64,000 nt of DNA from Bacteroidales bacterium (GCA_017647785.1 JAGCJW010000042.1:62001-126000); one strand, 5' to 3'; positions 43,718 to 53,110 are shown, counted from the first letter of the stretch. Numbers and translations are program-made. Notes: a model not told the origin generated them from the sequence alone.

Positions 43718-44296
43718 TTATAAAACTTTTAACGCTTGTCTAATTAACTCCTCAACGCTTAAAGAAGCTTCATTCTTCAAAATTTTATCTAAAGTCTTTT
43801 CTATAACAGGTTTGTTAAAACCAAGCGTTTGCAATGCTAATAACGCTTCTTCTCTGTTTTTATTGCTGAAAAGAGTCTCTGATTTAACAATTTCAAACTT
43901 ACTTAGGTTGTCTTTTAAGTCTATAATTATTCTTTGAGCAGTCTTCAAACCAATACCCTTGACAGCTTTTATGGAAGTAACATTTTCATTAACAACAGCC
44001 TCAATCAGTTCATCACAACTTAAAGAAGATAAAATCATTCTTGCAGTATTTGCTCCAACTCCATTGACACTGATTAATTGTTTGAATAATTGTCTTTCCT
44101 TTTCAGAATCAAATCCAAACAATAATTGAGCATCTTCTCTTACTATATGATGAACTAAAACTTTTCCTTCTTTTTTGTCTTTTAAGACAGTATAAGAATT
44201 TAATGATATTTCTATTCTATAACCCACACCATTGCAATTAACAATTACATATGATGGAGTTATTTCTGTAAATTTTCCTTCAAAAAAATCAAACAT
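43718..44296 (-). CDS. ruvA: Holliday junction branch migration protein RuvA
   Basis: RuvA binds Holliday junctions and loads the RuvB motor. The 192-residue protein has domain I (MFDFFEGKFTEITPSYVIVNC and YRIEISLNSYTVL), domain II with helix-hairpin-helix motifs (LISVNGVGANTARMIL and IKAVKGIGLKTAQRIIIDL), and the RuvB-binding domain III (ALLALQTLGFNKPVIEKTL). It leads an operon with sprA. A minus-strand -7 element lies 17 bp upstream, giving a nearly leaderless transcript. Confidence 0.96.
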   Translation of the reverse strand: MFDFFEGKFTEITPSYVIVNCNGVGYRIEISLNSYTVLKDKKEGKVLVHHIVREDAQLLFGFDSEKERQLFKQLISVNGVGANTARMILSSLSCDELIEAVVNENVTSIKAVKGIGLKTAQRIIIDLKDNLSKFEIVKSETLFSNKNREEALLALQTLGFNKPVIEKTLDKILKNEASLSVEELIRQALKVL

Positions 44297-44312
44297 AGCA
44301 TGAAATTTGCAA

Positions 44313-44320
44313 CAAAATTA
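44313..44320 (-). promoter_or_regulatory. -7 element of ruvA-sprA
   Basis: Minus-strand TAATTTTG, 17 bp before the ruvA ATG; start of transcription near 44306. The divergent panB promoter begins 43 bp away. Confidence 0.5.
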
Positions 44321-44362
44321 CAAATAATTATGCAAAATAACGAAAATACAAAAAAACATTAG

Positions 44363-44370
44363 TACTTTTG
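44363..44370 (+). promoter_or_regulatory. -7 element of panB
   Basis: TACTTTTG followed by C, 24 bp before the panB start. No TTTG at the expected -33 position. Confidence 0.5.
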
Positions 44371-44393
44371 CCATTCTAAAAAGAACAAAAACT

Positions 44394-45212
44394 ATGTCAG
44401 TAGCAAAAAAAGATACAAAAAGAGTAACTGTAAAAACATTGCAGTCAATGGCAGATAACAATGAAAAGATTGCAATGCTGACTGCTTATGATTACTCAAT
44501 GGCAACTTTAGTTGATTTAGCAAAAGTAGATATAATTCTTGTAGGAGATAGTGCAGCAAATGTAATGGCAGGATATTCAAGCACCTTACCAATAACTCTT
44601 GATGAAATGATTTATCACGCTGCCAGCGTTGCAAGAGCATGCAACAGAGCTTTAATAGTTTGTGATTTACCTTTTGGAACCTATCAAGGCAACTCAAAAC
44701 AAGCCTTATCTTCTGCAATTAGAATAATGAAGGAAACAGAAGTTCATGCCGTTAAATTAGAAGGTGGCGAAGAAATATTAGAATCCGTTAAAAGAATTAT
44801 ATCAGCTGGTATTCCAGTAATGGGACATTTAGGATTAACTCCTCAATCTATTAATAAATTTGGTAGTTATGCAGTTAGAGCTACAACAGATGAAGAAGCT
44901 GAAAAACTAATTGCAGATGCTCATTTACTAGAAGAAGCAGGTTGCTTTGCAATAGTATTAGAAAAAGTTCCTGCACAACTTGCAGGAAGAATTGCAAAAG
45001 AATTAAGAATCCCAATAATTGGAATAGGAGCAGGAGGAGAAGTTGATGGTCAAGTCTTGGTTCTTCACGATATGTTAGGAATTACACAAGAATTTACACC
45101 AAGATTTTTACGCAGATATCTCAATCTAGGGGAAGAAATCACAGAAGCAATCAAACGATATGTAGATGATGTAAAAACATCTGACTTCCCAAATAAAGAA
45201 GAACAATATTAA
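44394..45212 (+). CDS. panB: 3-methyl-2-oxobutanoate hydroxymethyltransferase
   Basis: First enzyme of pantothenate (coenzyme A precursor) synthesis; transfers a hydroxymethyl group from 5,10-methylene-THF to alpha-ketoisovalerate. The 272-residue protein is a TIM barrel with [28 protein letters not shown], the metal-binding Asp in [32 protein letters not shown] and [22 protein letters not shown], all standard for the family. Single-gene unit with its own promoter and strong bidirectional terminator. Confidence 0.96.
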   Translation: MSVAKKDTKRVTVKTLQSMADNNEKIAMLTAYDYSMATLVDLAKVDIILVGDSAANVMAGYSSTLPITLDEMIYHAASVARACNRALIVCDLPFGTYQGNSKQALSSAIRIMKETEVHAVKLEGGEEILESVKRIISAGIPVMGHLGLTPQSINKFGSYAVRATTDEEAEKLIADAHLLEEAGCFAIVLEKVPAQLAGRIAKELRIPIIGIGAGGEVDGQVLVLHDMLGITQEFTPRFLRRYLNLGEEITEAIKRYVDDVKTSDFPNKEEQY

Positions 45213-45215
45213 AAG

Positions 45216-45263
45216 AAAATAACTCTTGAAATCGCTAAATTTATTTCAAGAGTTATTTTTTTT
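45216..45263. terminator. Bidirectional terminator between panB and yraN
   Basis: AAAATAACTCTTGAAAT (45216-45232) pairs without mismatch with ATTTCAAGAGTTATTTT (45243-45259), then a T-run. Confidence 0.88.
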
Positions 45264-45289
45264 ATTCTTGATTTCAATAAATTATTTCT

Positions 45290-45667
45290 TTAAAAGGCTA
45301 AATAGGGTTCAAAAGCGGCTGTGATATGTTCAATTGTTTGTTCACCATTTTCAGTTATGATAATTGATACAACATCAAATCGTGCTTCCAAATCAATATT
45401 TCGTGAACGAATATAGGCGTTTGCAACCTTTATTATGGCTTTTTGCTTTTTGAAATCAACTGCTTCAAAAGGCTGTATAAAATAATCCGTATTTCTAGTT
45501 TTAACTTCCACAAAAACAATCTGTCTTTCCTTTTCGTCTTCGGCTATAATATCAATTTCATTCTTGTTCCAAACATAGTTTCTATCTAAAATCTTATAGC
45601 CTTTCTGCTTAAGAAATTCACAAGCTGAGTTCTCGCCAATATTTCCAAAAATTTTTTTGTTTAGCAT
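45290..45667 (-). CDS. YraN/UPF0102 family nuclease-like protein
   Basis: A 125-residue protein of the restriction-endonuclease-like UPF0102 family. It reads GENSACEFLKQKGYKILDRNYVWNKNEIDIIAEDEK and IVFVEVKTRN, the E...D...ExK pattern of the PD-(D/E)xK nuclease core. Function in bacteria is not settled; a DNA repair or recombination role is suspected. Overlaps the LD-carboxypeptidase stop by 1 bp, so it is the second gene of that operon. Confidence 0.9.
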   Translation of the reverse strand: MLNKKIFGNIGENSACEFLKQKGYKILDRNYVWNKNEIDIIAEDEKERQIVFVEVKTRNTDYFIQPFEAVDFKKQKAIIKVANAYIRSRNIDLEARFDVVSIIITENGEQTIEHITAAFEPYLAF

Positions 45668-46575
45668 TATTGTTTGATTGTAATTATATTGTCATTCACT
45701 TCTATTTCAGCTTCTTTTCCTATGATTATTGCGTTGTTTTGTTCTTCGATATGTCCAATATTTACACCATAAATCTTTGGATAATCAAATTCTTTCATTG
45801 CTTCATCAATGATTTCATAGGCATTCTTACCAAAAGGAATAGTGTTATCGTGCATTTGAGTCATCTTTCCAACAAGCAAAGCCTTTAAATTACTTAACTT
45901 ACCAGCTCTTTTCAAAGCATACATCATTCTGTCTATATGATATAAATACTCGTCTAAATCCTCCAGTAAGAGAATTAAATCATCTGTTTTGCCAAAACTT
46001 TCACTGCCTAACAAAGAATACAATACAGAAAGATTACCCCCGACAACTTTACCCTTTACTTTACAGTTTTTTAAAGGCAAATCACTTTCAGAAATAAAAG
46101 AATAAGATTTGCCAAACGACAAAGCAAGTAAGCTATTTATAGCAGGAGAAGAATAAAACTCCTTTTTAATATTCACAGGCATAGTTGCGTGCAAAGAAGC
46201 AGTAGAATGTTTGAAATAAACGTGATTTAAAATAACAGTAACGTCAGAATAACCGATTAGCCACTTTGGATTATCAATCAAAGATGAGAAATCAATCTTG
46301 TCAATTATTCTTACGCTTCCATAACCACCCCTTGCAAAAAAGATAGCCTTGATTTCCTTATTATCAATAGCATTTTGCAAATCCTTTGCTCTCAAATCAT
46401 CATTTCCAGCAAACTGATTATCCTCTGCATTTATGCTTTCGCCCAAACTAACTCTTAATCCTTTTTCTTCCAAAAGAGAAATGCTGTCGTTTAATTCTTC
46501 TTTACTTATTTTTCTGGCAGAAGATAAGATGATAACTCTGTCACCTTGTTTTAGAAATTCAGGGATTTTTACCAT
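45667..46575 (-). CDS. Peptidase S66 (LD-carboxypeptidase)
   Basis: A 302-residue serine peptidase that trims the terminal D-alanine from murein tetrapeptides, used in peptidoglycan recycling. The catalytic Ser is in WLIGYSDVTVIL (Ser110), the Glu in LEDLDEYLYHIDRM and the His in the C-terminal segment VNIGHIEEQNN. The N-terminal ARGGYGSVRI is the family nest for substrate. Microcin C-type self-immunity proteins of the same family are an alternative. Followed by yraN with 1-bp overlap. Confidence 0.88.
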   Translation of the reverse strand: MVKIPEFLKQGDRVIILSSARKISKEELNDSISLLEEKGLRVSLGESINAEDNQFAGNDDLRAKDLQNAIDNKEIKAIFFARGGYGSVRIIDKIDFSSLIDNPKWLIGYSDVTVILNHVYFKHSTASLHATMPVNIKKEFYSSPAINSLLALSFGKSYSFISESDLPLKNCKVKGKVVGGNLSVLYSLLGSESFGKTDDLILLLEDLDEYLYHIDRMMYALKRAGKLSNLKALLVGKMTQMHDNTIPFGKNAYEIIDEAMKEFDYPKIYGVNIGHIEEQNNAIIIGKEAEIEVNDNIITIKQ

Positions 46576-46605
46576 TGTTTTCTCATTTTTTGAATATTAA
46601 AGGTG

Positions 46606-46613
46606 CAAATATA
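46606..46613 (-). promoter_or_regulatory. -7 element of the LD-carboxypeptidase gene
   Basis: Minus-strand TATATTTG followed by C, 31 bp upstream of the start codon. Confidence 0.5.
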
Positions 46614-46626
46614 GGAAAAAACATCA

Positions 46627-46634
46627 TAAATTTG
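46627..46634 (+). promoter_or_regulatory. Candidate -7 element directly before mfd
   Basis: TAAATTTG followed by C ends only 4 nt before the mfd ATG, so a transcript from it would be leaderless or nearly so. Confidence 0.4.
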
Positions 46635-46638
46635 CCGA

Positions 46639-49600
46639 ATGAAACGATTTAACGATAAATATTCTCAAGCAGAGAAAGTTCAAGAACTTGTAAAAAATAT
46701 AACGACTGACAAAAACAGAATTTCCATAAAAGGATTATCAGGTTCAAGTCTTTCGCTTATCAGTGCAGTAACAACAGAGCTGACACCGGAATTTGCACAT
46801 ATATTTCTCTTTGAAGACAAGCAAAAAGCAGCTTACTTTTATAACGACCTTGAACGCTACTTCAATGATTTTGATTTAGACTATTCAGAAAAACAAATAC
46901 TCTTTTTCCCTTCCTCATTTTTGCATGAAAATGATGCAAATAAGTTTCAAAACACAAATGTTCAACAAAGAACAGCAATATTAGAAAGATTAGCAGGCTC
47001 TACTGCCAAAATCATAGTAACATATCCACAAGCCTTTTGCGAGAAAACAGTAGATAAGAAATCCTTTACTAATAAAACCGTTACGATTTCTAAAAACGAA
47101 GAACTAAATATAGATACTTTTATAGATATTCTTGATGAATTTGGATTTGAACGAACAGATATTGTTTACCAAGCAGGACAATATTCTATAAGAGGAGGTA
47201 TAATAGATGTCTTTTCTTACTCTCAAGAAAATCCGTACAGAATAGAACTTTTTGGAGATACAATAGACAGTTTGAGAACCTTTGACCCAGCAACACAGCT
47301 CTCAATAGAAGAAAAAGAAAACTTTAATATACTTCCAAACTTTCTTCTTTCGCAAGAAGATGATTCCAAATCTTCATTCTCTCCCTTTGCAAAATGGTTT
47401 GATAATAGAACTATTGTTTGGGTTAATCAGGCAGACTTGTGCCTTTCAAAGGTGATATCAATAGAAGAAAAACAAAACACTCAACAAAATATCTTTATTT
47501 CAAGCAAAGAATTTCTTTCAACACTCAATAAGCAATCACTAGTCTTTATAGGTAATGACTTTCATAATAAAGAGATAAATCCAATTCAATTCAATACTTC
47601 ACCACAACCAGTATTTAATGCTAACTTTCATTTGCTTATAGACTGCTTACAACAAAAGCAAGAAGAAAGTTATCAAACTTGTTTCTGTGTATTAGATGCT
47701 CAACAAAAAGAAAGAGTAGAGAAAGTTTTAGTAGAATTCTCTAAAGAAAGAAATCTTATTACACCAACCTTTATTCAAGGTTCAATATCCGAAGGATTTA
47801 TTGACCATGAAAACAAGCTTCTTCTTTTTACAGACCACCAATTATTCAATCGTTATCACAAATACAAATTAAGAGATGGCAAATCCGTACAAGAAAAAAT
47901 AACAATGGAGGATTTGTTAAGCCTTAACCCAGGTGACTATATCACTCATATAGACCACGGAATAGGAATATTTGGAGGTTTAGAGAAGATTGACAAAGGA
48001 GGAAAAAAACAAGAAGCTATACGATTAATATTTAAAGGTAATGATATTCTGTATGTATCTATACATTCCTTGCATAAGATTAGTCGTTACAGCTCAAAAG
48101 ATACTGCAAATGTCCCAAAATTAAATCGTTTAGGTTCTTCAACTTGGCAAACTCTTAAAAACAAAACAAAGCAAAAGGTAAAAGATATAGCCAAAGACCT
48201 TATTGCACTTTATGCAGAAAGAAAAGCATCAAAGGGTTTTGCATTCTCGGCAGATTCTTACTTGCAAAATTCCCTTGAAGCTTCTTTTATGTATGAGGAT
48301 ACACCAGATCAATTCAAGGCAACAAGAGATGTAAAGCATGATATGGAGTCTGAATATCCTATGGATAGACTTGTTTGTGGAGATGTGGGATTTGGAAAAA
48401 CAGAAGTCGCCATAAGAGCAGCCTTTAAAGCAGTATGCGATAGTAAACAAGTCGTTGTATTAGTGCCTACTACTATCTTAGCTTTTCAACATTGGAAAAC
48501 ATTCTCTCGCAGGCTAAAAGATTTTCCTTGCAGAGTAGATTATCTTAATAGATTTCGTAGTGCTAAAGAGAAAAAAGAAATACTTAAAGACCTTGCTTTA
48601 GGTAAAATAGATATTCTTATAGGAACTCATAGGGTAGTAGGTAAAGACGTTAAGTTTAAAGACTTAGGATTGCTTATCATAGATGAAGAACACAAGTTTG
48701 GCGTTAGTGTAAAGGAAAAACTAAAACAAATAAAAGTAAATATAGATACTCTTACACTTTCGGCAACTCCTATTCCAAGAACTTTACAATTCTCTTTAAT
48801 GGGAGCAAGAGACCTGTCTATTATAAATACTCCCCCAGCAAACAGACAACCTGTAAATACACAAGTAATAGGTTTTGATAAGGAAATTATAAGAGATGCT
48901 ATAGATTTTGAAATTCAAAGAGGTGGACAAGTATATTTTGTACACAATAGAGTGCAAACAATAAACGAAGTAGCACAAAGCATACATAATTTATTGCCTA
49001 AAGCAAGAATTGTAGTAGGTCATGGACAAATGGAGGGCGAACAATTAGAAAGAGTAATGCTTGACTTTATTGAAGGACAATATGATATACTTGTTTCAAC
49101 AACAATTGTAGAAAATGGATTAGATATTCCAAACGCTAATACAATAATAATAAACGATGCTCACAATTATGGACTTTCTGATTTACATCAATTAAGGGGT
49201 AGGGTAGGGCGAAGCAATGCAAAAGCTTTTTGTTATCTTATTGCACCCGAGCCATATTTGCTTACTCCTGAGGCACAAAAGAGATTGTCTGCAATAGAAG
49301 AATTTTCAGCAATAGGAAGTGGCTTTGCAATAGCTATGCGAGACCTTGATATAAGAGGAGCAGGTAATTTGCTTGGTGCAGAACAAAGTGGATTTATCTC
49401 TGATATAGGATTTGAAACTTATCATAAAATCCTTAATGAAGCAATGGACGAAATTCGTCAAGATTGCGGACAAATCCAAGAAGACGAAACAAAACGCGAA
49501 TGTCTTATAGAAACAGATTTGGAAATTCTTGTTCCTGATAATTATATCAGCAATGTGGTAGAACGACTTAAGGTTTACAAGCAATTGGATTCAATGGAAA

Positions 49601-49926
49601 ATGAGGACGAATTACCACTTTTGAAAAAATCACTTGTAGATAGATTTGGAGAAATTCCTCAACAAACTATAGAGCTTTTTGGAATAGTTAAACTGCGTAT
49701 GCTTGCAAAGAAACTATATATTGAAAAAATCACTATAAAACAAAACAAGATGATAGCTACATTTAACTCTCAAACTAATGCTTTTGAGAATATAATGGCT
49801 TATGTTCAAAGTTTCCCAACGCAATGTACAATGTCAGAACAAGAAGATAAATTAATTCTTACTTTAAAACCTGTAAACAATTTGCAAAAAGCAATAGAAA
49901 TTTTGGCCTATTTACAAGTGAATTAG
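46639..49926 (+). CDS. mfd: Transcription-repair coupling factor Mfd
   Basis: Mfd removes stalled RNA polymerase and recruits UvrA/B for repair. The 1095-residue protein has the UvrB-like N-domain (QYSIRGGIIDVFSYSQENPYR), the CarD-like polymerase-interaction domain (LNPGDYITHIDHGIGIFGGL) and a RecG-like motor with Walker A GDVGFGKTEVAIRAAFKA, DEEH box LLIIDEEHKFGV, SATPIPRTLQ and motif VI QLRGRVGRSNAKAFCYL. The C-terminal TRCF domain (CLIETDLEILVPDNYI) is present. It has a promoter element directly before the start and no neighbour within 240 bp downstream. Confidence 0.97.
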   Translation: MKRFNDKYSQAEKVQELVKNITTDKNRISIKGLSGSSLSLISAVTTELTPEFAHIFLFEDKQKAAYFYNDLERYFNDFDLDYSEKQILFFPSSFLHENDANKFQNTNVQQRTAILERLAGSTAKIIVTYPQAFCEKTVDKKSFTNKTVTISKNEELNIDTFIDILDEFGFERTDIVYQAGQYSIRGGIIDVFSYSQENPYRIELFGDTIDSLRTFDPATQLSIEEKENFNILPNFLLSQEDDSKSSFSPFAKWFDNRTIVWVNQADLCLSKVISIEEKQNTQQNIFISSKEFLSTLNKQSLVFIGNDFHNKEINPIQFNTSPQPVFNANFHLLIDCLQQKQEESYQTCFCVLDAQQKERVEKVLVEFSKERNLITPTFIQGSISEGFIDHENKLLLFTDHQLFNRYHKYKLRDGKSVQEKITMEDLLSLNPGDYITHIDHGIGIFGGLEKIDKGGKKQEAIRLIFKGNDILYVSIHSLHKISRYSSKDTANVPKLNRLGSSTWQTLKNKTKQKVKDIAKDLIALYAERKASKGFAFSADSYLQNSLEASFMYEDTPDQFKATRDVKHDMESEYPMDRLVCGDVGFGKTEVAIRAAFKAVCDSKQVVVLVPTTILAFQHWKTFSRRLKDFPCRVDYLNRFRSAKEKKEILKDLALGKIDILIGTHRVVGKDVKFKDLGLLIIDEEHKFGVSVKEKLKQIKVNIDTLTLSATPIPRTLQFSLMGARDLSIINTPPANRQPVNTQVIGFDKEIIRDAIDFEIQRGGQVYFVHNRVQTINEVAQSIHNLLPKARIVVGHGQMEGEQLERVMLDFIEGQYDILVSTTIVENGLDIPNANTIIINDAHNYGLSDLHQLRGRVGRSNAKAFCYLIAPEPYLLTPEAQKRLSAIEEFSAIGSGFAIAMRDLDIRGAGNLLGAEQSGFISDIGFETYHKILNEAMDEIRQDCGQIQEDETKRECLIETDLEILVPDNYISNVVERLKVYKQLDSMENEDELPLLKKSLVDRFGEIPQQTIELFGIVKLRMLAKKLYIEKITIKQNKMIATFNSQTNAFENIMAYVQSFPTQCTMSEQEDKLILTLKPVNNLQKAIEILAYLQVN

Positions 49927-50126
49927 ACTAAATCAAGCCTTGCTCAAAAAAAACAAAGAATTAATTTGAAAAAACAAAGAAAAATTCCGAAAAAACAAAG
50001 AAAAATCTGAAAAAAACAAAGACTTTTTTTAGGCCTTTTTGATTCATGATTTTTCTTGTTTTATATTAATTTTATCAAAAAGCACAACAACTTTCAAAAA
50101 AATAGTGTCAGTATAACGAATTTTTG
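49927..50126. repeat. AAAACAAAGA repeats after mfd
   Basis: The word AAAACAAAGA occurs four times between about 49948 and 50028, separated by short variable stretches (TTAATTTG, AATTCCG, AATCTG), with period near 20 bp. The rest of the spacer is AT-rich and shows nothing else up to the promoter element at 50127. Confidence 0.6.
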
Positions 50127-50134
50127 TATTTTTG
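50127..50134 (+). promoter_or_regulatory. -7 element of the T9SS cargo gene
   Basis: TATTTTTG, 36 bp before the start. No TTTG at the expected -33 position. Confidence 0.5.
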
Positions 50135-50170
50135 TAGCTTAATTACGAAGAAAAATAAAAATAAAAATAT

Positions 50171-52750
50171 ATGAAAAGACTTTACATCGTCCTAATTGCA
50201 TTAGTTTTTACATTTGCGAATGTAGATGCTCTTGGACAAGGTTGTGTTGATATGGGAATAAAAAGGTTGGTAAACTTTGATACCGTTGAATTTACTGGTG
50301 CGCAGTATAACAATGGAATTCAATTAACTTGTGATTTTCCACAGGATATTTTAACAGTGACAATATTCGCTCCAGGATATTTTGTAACGCCAGGCTCAAA
50401 CGAATCGCCATATTATTGGGAGGAAATACCGTACGAGCCACCTGTTCCTTTCAATGAAGGAATTCAAGTGCCTGGTCTTACAAGTGATGACGTGTGGGGA
50501 AGTGTGGTTTCTTTAAATTATGCAACTCCTGGTGCGTCTATACCTTTTACTTTTGACTTTTATGGGGAAACTTACGAAACTTGCCAAATTGGAGCCAATG
50601 GATTGATATCTTTTTTCAAACAAGGCTTTGGACAAACATATAGTGGTGGCTGTTCTTATACACAAGAAGGCTTTGGACCAATTCCTAATCCAAGTCGATA
50701 TGATAATTGTATAATGGTTCCTTATTATGATATAAACTTTGGTATCAATGGACAGGTTTATTTTCAAGTTATAGGGGAATATCCTTGTAGAAAAATGATT
50801 CTTTCTTATTACCAAGTTCCAATGTACCGATGTACATCAGAAATTGCGACACACATGACTGTACTTTACGAATCTTCAAATACAATAGAGTTTTATTTAC
50901 AAAATAAACCAATTTGTATGGACTGGGAAGATGGACTTGCAACATTAGGAATACAAAACGATGGAGGAACACAAGCTTGTGTCGTGAACAATTATAACAG
51001 TTCTGTTTGGTCAGCACAAAACAAAGCTTACCGAATCAGAGCCGCCAGTGAATTGGAAAAATCTTATGCAGTTTACAAAAGAAGTGCAACAGATTTCAAC
51101 GCACCGATGATACCTGTTGCGCTAGATGCAGAAGGGCGTTTCTTTGCTAACCCAACAATAGAAGAAGGTCCTACAAGATATTTTGCAGAAGCAACAATTT
51201 ATCGTGCAGATGGAAATGAAATTAATATTTTAGACTCAACTGCTATTTATTATCCAATAGATCTTGATCCAATTGTTGTAACTCACAATGGAAGTACTGC
51301 CGCTACAAATGAGGTGTGTAGAGGAGATCAAGTGAATTTCCAACTTAGTGGAGGAACACGCTACAATATGGTATTACCACAACAAGTAGAAAATATAGGA
51401 AGTACATTCACAAGAGTAAACACTGCAAATCAAGACTCGGTTGTTTATCAATTTCAGGTAATCAATGAAGAAAACGGAGTAATTGTTTGTGAAAGAATGA
51501 GCGATCCTGTAACTATTTACAATATATCATTCAATGTTCAAGTAAATGATGATATGACTATTTGTAGAGGTACAGAAATTGCACTAACAGATGTGTTGAA
51601 TGAAGAAGAAGGCGAATCTGCTTGGAGTACAGGACAAACAGGAGACACAATTCAAACATCTCCTCAATCAACAGGTTATATTACACTAACAAAAACTAAT
51701 TATCTTGGTTGTACTGCAAGTGATTCTATTCTTGTTACTGTAAACGATGCACCAGATATAGAAATAGTAGGAACAATGAATATTTGTAAAGGAACAAATA
51801 CTCAACTTACAGTAAACTCTTCTTTACCTGGTTGTTTATTTGAATGGAATACAGGACAAACTACTCAAAGCATAACAGTAAGTCCAAATGAAACACAACA
51901 ATATGTTGTAAGTGTGAAATTACCACCTGCAATGTGTGAAAGAGTTGATAGTGCAACCGTAGTTGTAGAACTTCCACCTGATGTAATATGTACAGGAGAT
52001 GTAAGTATTTGCGAAGGTGAAACTGCAGAAATAGGAGCAAACGGAAACGCTACAAGATATATTTGGGAAACTGTTCCTCAAGACATGTCAGTTAATGGTG
52101 GTAATCAAGCAAATTATACAGTTAAGCCAAATTCTACAACAATGTATGTAGCTCATGCTTATAACCAAATAAATTGTCATGCAACAGATACAGTTTATGT
52201 AAATGTACAACGTACACCTTCTGCTGCAATAAGATTTTCACCAAGTGTTATTGATGCTTTAGACCCAACAGTTATATTTTCTGACGTATCAAGCGGAAAC
52301 TCTACAAGAGAATGGTATTTGAGCGATGGAACTACATCAACAGAAGCAGAGTTTGTTCATGTTTTCCCTGTAACAGATACAACATTACGTTATGATATAA
52401 AGCTTACAGCTTATTCTCCATTGGGATGTTCTGATACTACATCAGCCTTTATTAGAGTACAAAGAGAACATCACCTTTGGGCTCCAACAGGACTTTACTT
52501 ACATGATAACAATCCTGATAATGCAAGATTCCGTCTTTGGATAGACAATATAATTGAGTATGATTTGAAAATCTTTAACCGTTATGGAGAAATGATTTTC
52601 CAAACAAACGATATTGAAGACGCATGGGATTGTACTTATAAAGGTGAAACAGTTATGCAAGGTGTATATACATGGATAGTGAAATATCGTCATAATGATG
52701 CACCTAATAGATTGGAGTGTGAGCAAGGTACATTCATGATTTACAATTAG
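50171..52750 (+). CDS. T9SS type B sorted surface protein (gliding-motility-associated C-terminus)
   Basis: An 859-residue secreted protein with a signal peptide (LIALVFTFANVDALG). A long N-terminal beta-rich domain (YETCQIGANGLISFF, HMTVLYESSNTIEFYL) is followed by repeats with Cys-x-G patterns (DMTICRGTEIALTDV, MNICKGTNTQLTV, DVSICEGETAEIGA), then a PKD-like domain. The C-terminal 85 residues have IIEYDLKIFNRYGEMIFQTND and DAWDCTYKGETVMQGVYTWIV, the type B sorting domain recognised by T9SS. It is likely exported through SprA, which is also in this window. Its ligand is unknown. A small TPR gene follows after 8 bp. Confidence 0.88.
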   Translation: MKRLYIVLIALVFTFANVDALGQGCVDMGIKRLVNFDTVEFTGAQYNNGIQLTCDFPQDILTVTIFAPGYFVTPGSNESPYYWEEIPYEPPVPFNEGIQVPGLTSDDVWGSVVSLNYATPGASIPFTFDFYGETYETCQIGANGLISFFKQGFGQTYSGGCSYTQEGFGPIPNPSRYDNCIMVPYYDINFGINGQVYFQVIGEYPCRKMILSYYQVPMYRCTSEIATHMTVLYESSNTIEFYLQNKPICMDWEDGLATLGIQNDGGTQACVVNNYNSSVWSAQNKAYRIRAASELEKSYAVYKRSATDFNAPMIPVALDAEGRFFANPTIEEGPTRYFAEATIYRADGNEINILDSTAIYYPIDLDPIVVTHNGSTAATNEVCRGDQVNFQLSGGTRYNMVLPQQVENIGSTFTRVNTANQDSVVYQFQVINEENGVIVCERMSDPVTIYNISFNVQVNDDMTICRGTEIALTDVLNEEEGESAWSTGQTGDTIQTSPQSTGYITLTKTNYLGCTASDSILVTVNDAPDIEIVGTMNICKGTNTQLTVNSSLPGCLFEWNTGQTTQSITVSPNETQQYVVSVKLPPAMCERVDSATVVVELPPDVICTGDVSICEGETAEIGANGNATRYIWETVPQDMSVNGGNQANYTVKPNSTTMYVAHAYNQINCHATDTVYVNVQRTPSAAIRFSPSVIDALDPTVIFSDVSSGNSTREWYLSDGTTSTEAEFVHVFPVTDTTLRYDIKLTAYSPLGCSDTTSAFIRVQREHHLWAPTGLYLHDNNPDNARFRLWIDNIIEYDLKIFNRYGEMIFQTNDIEDAWDCTYKGETVMQGVYTWIVKYRHNDAPNRLECEQGTFMIYN

Positions 52751-52758
52751 TCAAAGCA

Positions 52759-53046
52759 ATGATAAGTAAAAGTGATATAGAAAGAGCAAAAGCCTTATTG
52801 GATGAAAACAAAATCCAAGAGGCTATTGCTTTCTTAGAGAGTCTTGTTACTGACTCTTCAACAGAAAACAAAGATGTTGCCTATTATGTATTAGGAAATG
52901 CATATAGACGAGGCAATAATTGGCAAGATGCAATCAATTCTTATTCTCGAGCAGTAGAATTAAATCCTGAATCTCCTGCAAAAGACATGAGAGCAAATTG
53001 TATAAAGATATTAGATTTCTATAATAAGGATATGTATAATCCGTGA
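52759..53046 (+). CDS. Small TPR protein
   Basis: A 95-residue cytoplasmic protein consisting of one and a half to two TPR units: ERAKALLDENKIQEAIAFLESLV and DVAYYVLGNAYRRGNNWQDAINSYSRAVELNPES, the second with the canonical Gly, Ala, Tyr and Pro positions. No signal peptide. It follows the T9SS cargo gene after 8 bp and ends 28 bp before the preQ1 aptamer. A partner cannot be told from sequence. Confidence 0.75.
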   Translation: MISKSDIERAKALLDENKIQEAIAFLESLVTDSSTENKDVAYYVLGNAYRRGNNWQDAINSYSRAVELNPESPAKDMRANCIKILDFYNKDMYNP

Positions 53047-53054
53047 TAGAATTT

Positions 53055-53110
53055 ACGCAACCCTAATCAAAGGGCGTGTATTCCAGAACACCACGTAAAA
53101 AACAGGAAAT
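53055..53110 (+). promoter_or_regulatory. preQ1-I-like riboswitch
   Basis: The aptamer spans 53074-53108. Stem P1 pairs GCGTG (53074-53078) with CACGT (53092-53096). The loop reads ATTCCAGAACACC, close to the Bacillus queC aptamer loop TTCTAGCTACACC, and is followed by the A-rich tail TAAAAAACAGGAA. P2 pairs TTCC (53081-53084) with GGAA (53105-53108), which contains the AGGAA upstream of the ATG, so ligand binding would block ribosome access. An alternative hairpin (ACG/CGT and CCCT/AGGG, 53055-53077) uses the 5' strand of P1 and could be the anti-aptamer form. Confidence 0.8.
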
